64,000 nt of DNA. It comes from Nautilus pompilius (taxonomy: Eukaryota; Mollusca; Cephalopoda; Nautilida; Nautilidae). The notes beneath the pieces are model-generated. The model searched no databases. It worked only from the letters and a program-made list of their open reading frames with translations, and was not told the origin of the DNA. Positions 62,456-64,000 of the stretch are shown in pieces (position 1 is the stretch's first letter; each line of letters begins with the position of its first letter). Where the stretch lies: contig JACATO010002730.1 of the NCBI GenBank assembly GCA_018389105.1, forward strand, positions 186,001 to 250,000, read 5' to 3'. The position numbers and the translations under genes are program-made.

Positions 62456-64000
62456 CTGCTGCATAATTCAAACAGAAAACTAAATACAAAAAGAAACTTT
62501 AAAAATAAATGTTTTTTATTTATAACTTGCATTGTCACAAATGTATTTAAGATGTGAACCTGTTAGTTTTCACAACCAGAAGTGAATTTAGGAAGTTAAC
62601 CAAAAACAAGGACTTTGTTAATTTGCTTTTTCAAAAGTGCATTTAGATAGTGTTGTGAAACATGCAAACAGTTTGTTAGCTAGTATTGACACAAGTGTAT
62701 CTGAGAACTGAACATTAAAAAACATATTTGGCTTGTAGTGCTAAAGGATGTTACGAAATAAACCCTTATCGCTCACTTTATTATCTTCCATAGTAACAAG
62801 AGTATTTAAGAAATAAACGTTAAAGAGCACTATTGCCTGTATAATCAAATTTCTATTTTAAAATTGAACCATAAGAAAACAATTAGCTTCCATATTCACA
62901 AGTGTATGCGATACGTGAATCACAAGCAAACGCAGTGTCATATTGCATAAGCACATGCGTATTATGTAATGAATTATTAACTAGAGTTTGTTAGCTTGCA
63001 TAGTCATGTGTATTTAAGAAGTGACTCCTAAAAATTTTCGTTAGCCTCCATATTCATAGTGATTTTATAAAATTGATAATAAACAAAAATTTATTTTCCA
63101 TGGTGATAAATATATTTGATAAGTAAATCTTAAACAATTACTTGTTAGCTGAAATTTTATTTATAGTTATTCTTAACAAATACGTTGTTAGCCTGTTTAG
63201 AGATAAGTATATATAAAGATTAAATATTTTTTAAAATGCTTTCTTAAGAGCAAGTGTATTTAGAATGTAAACATTCAATAAATAATTTTTAGATTGCGTA
63301 GTCACAAGTATATTTAAAAAGTTAATGGAAATTATACAATGTTAGCTTGCTTAGTCAAACGTGTATTTAAGAAATGAAACAAATTTTGTTAGCTTGCATA
63401 GTTAAAAGAGCATTTAATTAGTTAACCTTAAAGAAACACCTTTAAATATACATAATCATAAGCATCTTTAATAAATGAACTTTAAGTGAATGCATAGCTT
63501 TTATGTTCACTAATGTATTCAGGAAACATATCATAAGCAAAGTTTTGTTGGCTTGCATAATCACAAGTGTATTTAAGAAAAATTCTTTAAACAAATAAGT
63601 TCTAATTTACCTATTTCTTGTATTAAGAAGTAACTTTCAGCAGACACTATCTTATCTTACACTTTTGCAAGCATATTTCAATAGAGAAATTTAAAAGACT
63701 TCTAATTTACACAGTCACAGGTGTACTTAAGCAGTGAAAAGTAAACAAGTGTACTATTAGATACATGTGAATATAGGCAATAATCATCAAAGAAATGCAT
63801 GAAATTAAGTAGTTAATTACTCACTTAACAAGTTAATCTAAAAAATATTTTGTTAGCTAAAATAGTCTTAAGTGTACTTTAGAAGTAAACCTTCAACAAT
63901 TATTTATTATCTTGCACAGTTACCAGTGTATTTAAGCAGTCAGCCATATAAACATGTTGTTAGATTGTATTGTATGAAATATATAAAAGATATAAAGCTT
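62456..64000. repeat. Decayed tandem array, about 51-bp unit, about 29 copies, runs off window
   Basis: From about 62,523 to the window end a unit recurs with the approximate consensus TTAGCTTGCATAGTCACAAG followed by TGTATTTAAGAAGTGAACC and a TTAAACAAA-like end. Good copies begin near 62,523, 62,672, 62,987, 63,340, 63,390, 63,545, 63,840 and 63,900. Between them weaker copies fill every ~51 bp interval. Individual copies differ widely and no higher-order unit is obvious, so this is an old satellite or long minisatellite no longer being homogenised. A weak copy may extend the array left to about 62,456. No open frame persists through it. Confidence 0.85.

Overview
The window looks like gene-poor, AT-rich nuclear DNA of an invertebrate animal. 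The signs are low GC (about one third by eye), abundant dinucleotide and trinucleotide microsatellites, Tc1-type DNA transposons, tRNA-derived SINEs and a hAT-type non-autonomous element, with no operons or dense ORFs. I cannot fix the phylum. A mollusc or an arthropod/chelicerate would both fit. I recognise no intact protein-coding gene. The non-transposon open frames (all under about 140 codons) are about what chance gives at this composition.

Layout. 1-17.5 kb is unique-looking AT-rich DNA with GA, AAC and TA microsatellites, a few GC-richer islands and one hairpin (15.5 kb). 17.5-23.2 kb holds four long simple repeats (GA, CT, a compound TTA/CTA/ATA block, CT), a 4-copy 53-bp tandem repeat (20,864-21,075) and a tRNA-derived SINE. 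24.1-26.2 kb is a repeat cluster: a decayed ~62-65-bp tandem repeat, a fragment of a Tc1-like transposase, and a complete 835-bp non-autonomous hAT element with a perfect 8-bp target duplication. 26.2-50.4 kb is mostly unique AT-rich DNA with an AC microsatellite, three SINE copies or remnants, a second hairpin and one speculative 5' coding exon (minus strand, ~36.8 kb).

50.9-53.0 kb is a degenerate Tc1 element with IR/DR-type long terminal inverted repeats and a DD34E transposase pseudogene. A 582-bp solo LTR is nested inside it, so an LTR retrotransposon inserted into the Tc1 copy and later recombined out. A second, different Tc1-like fossil lies at 55.3-56.9 kb, and its catalytic glutamate codon now reads lysine. 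The last 1.5 kb (about 62.5 kb to the window edge) is a strongly decayed ~51-bp tandem array of about 29 copies that runs off the end.

Nothing here forms a pathway. The biology of the window is its layered transposon and satellite history. The most unusual items are the terminal ~51-bp array, the two older minisatellites, the LTR-in-Tc1 nest, the SINE family with a conserved tail, and the candidate exon.
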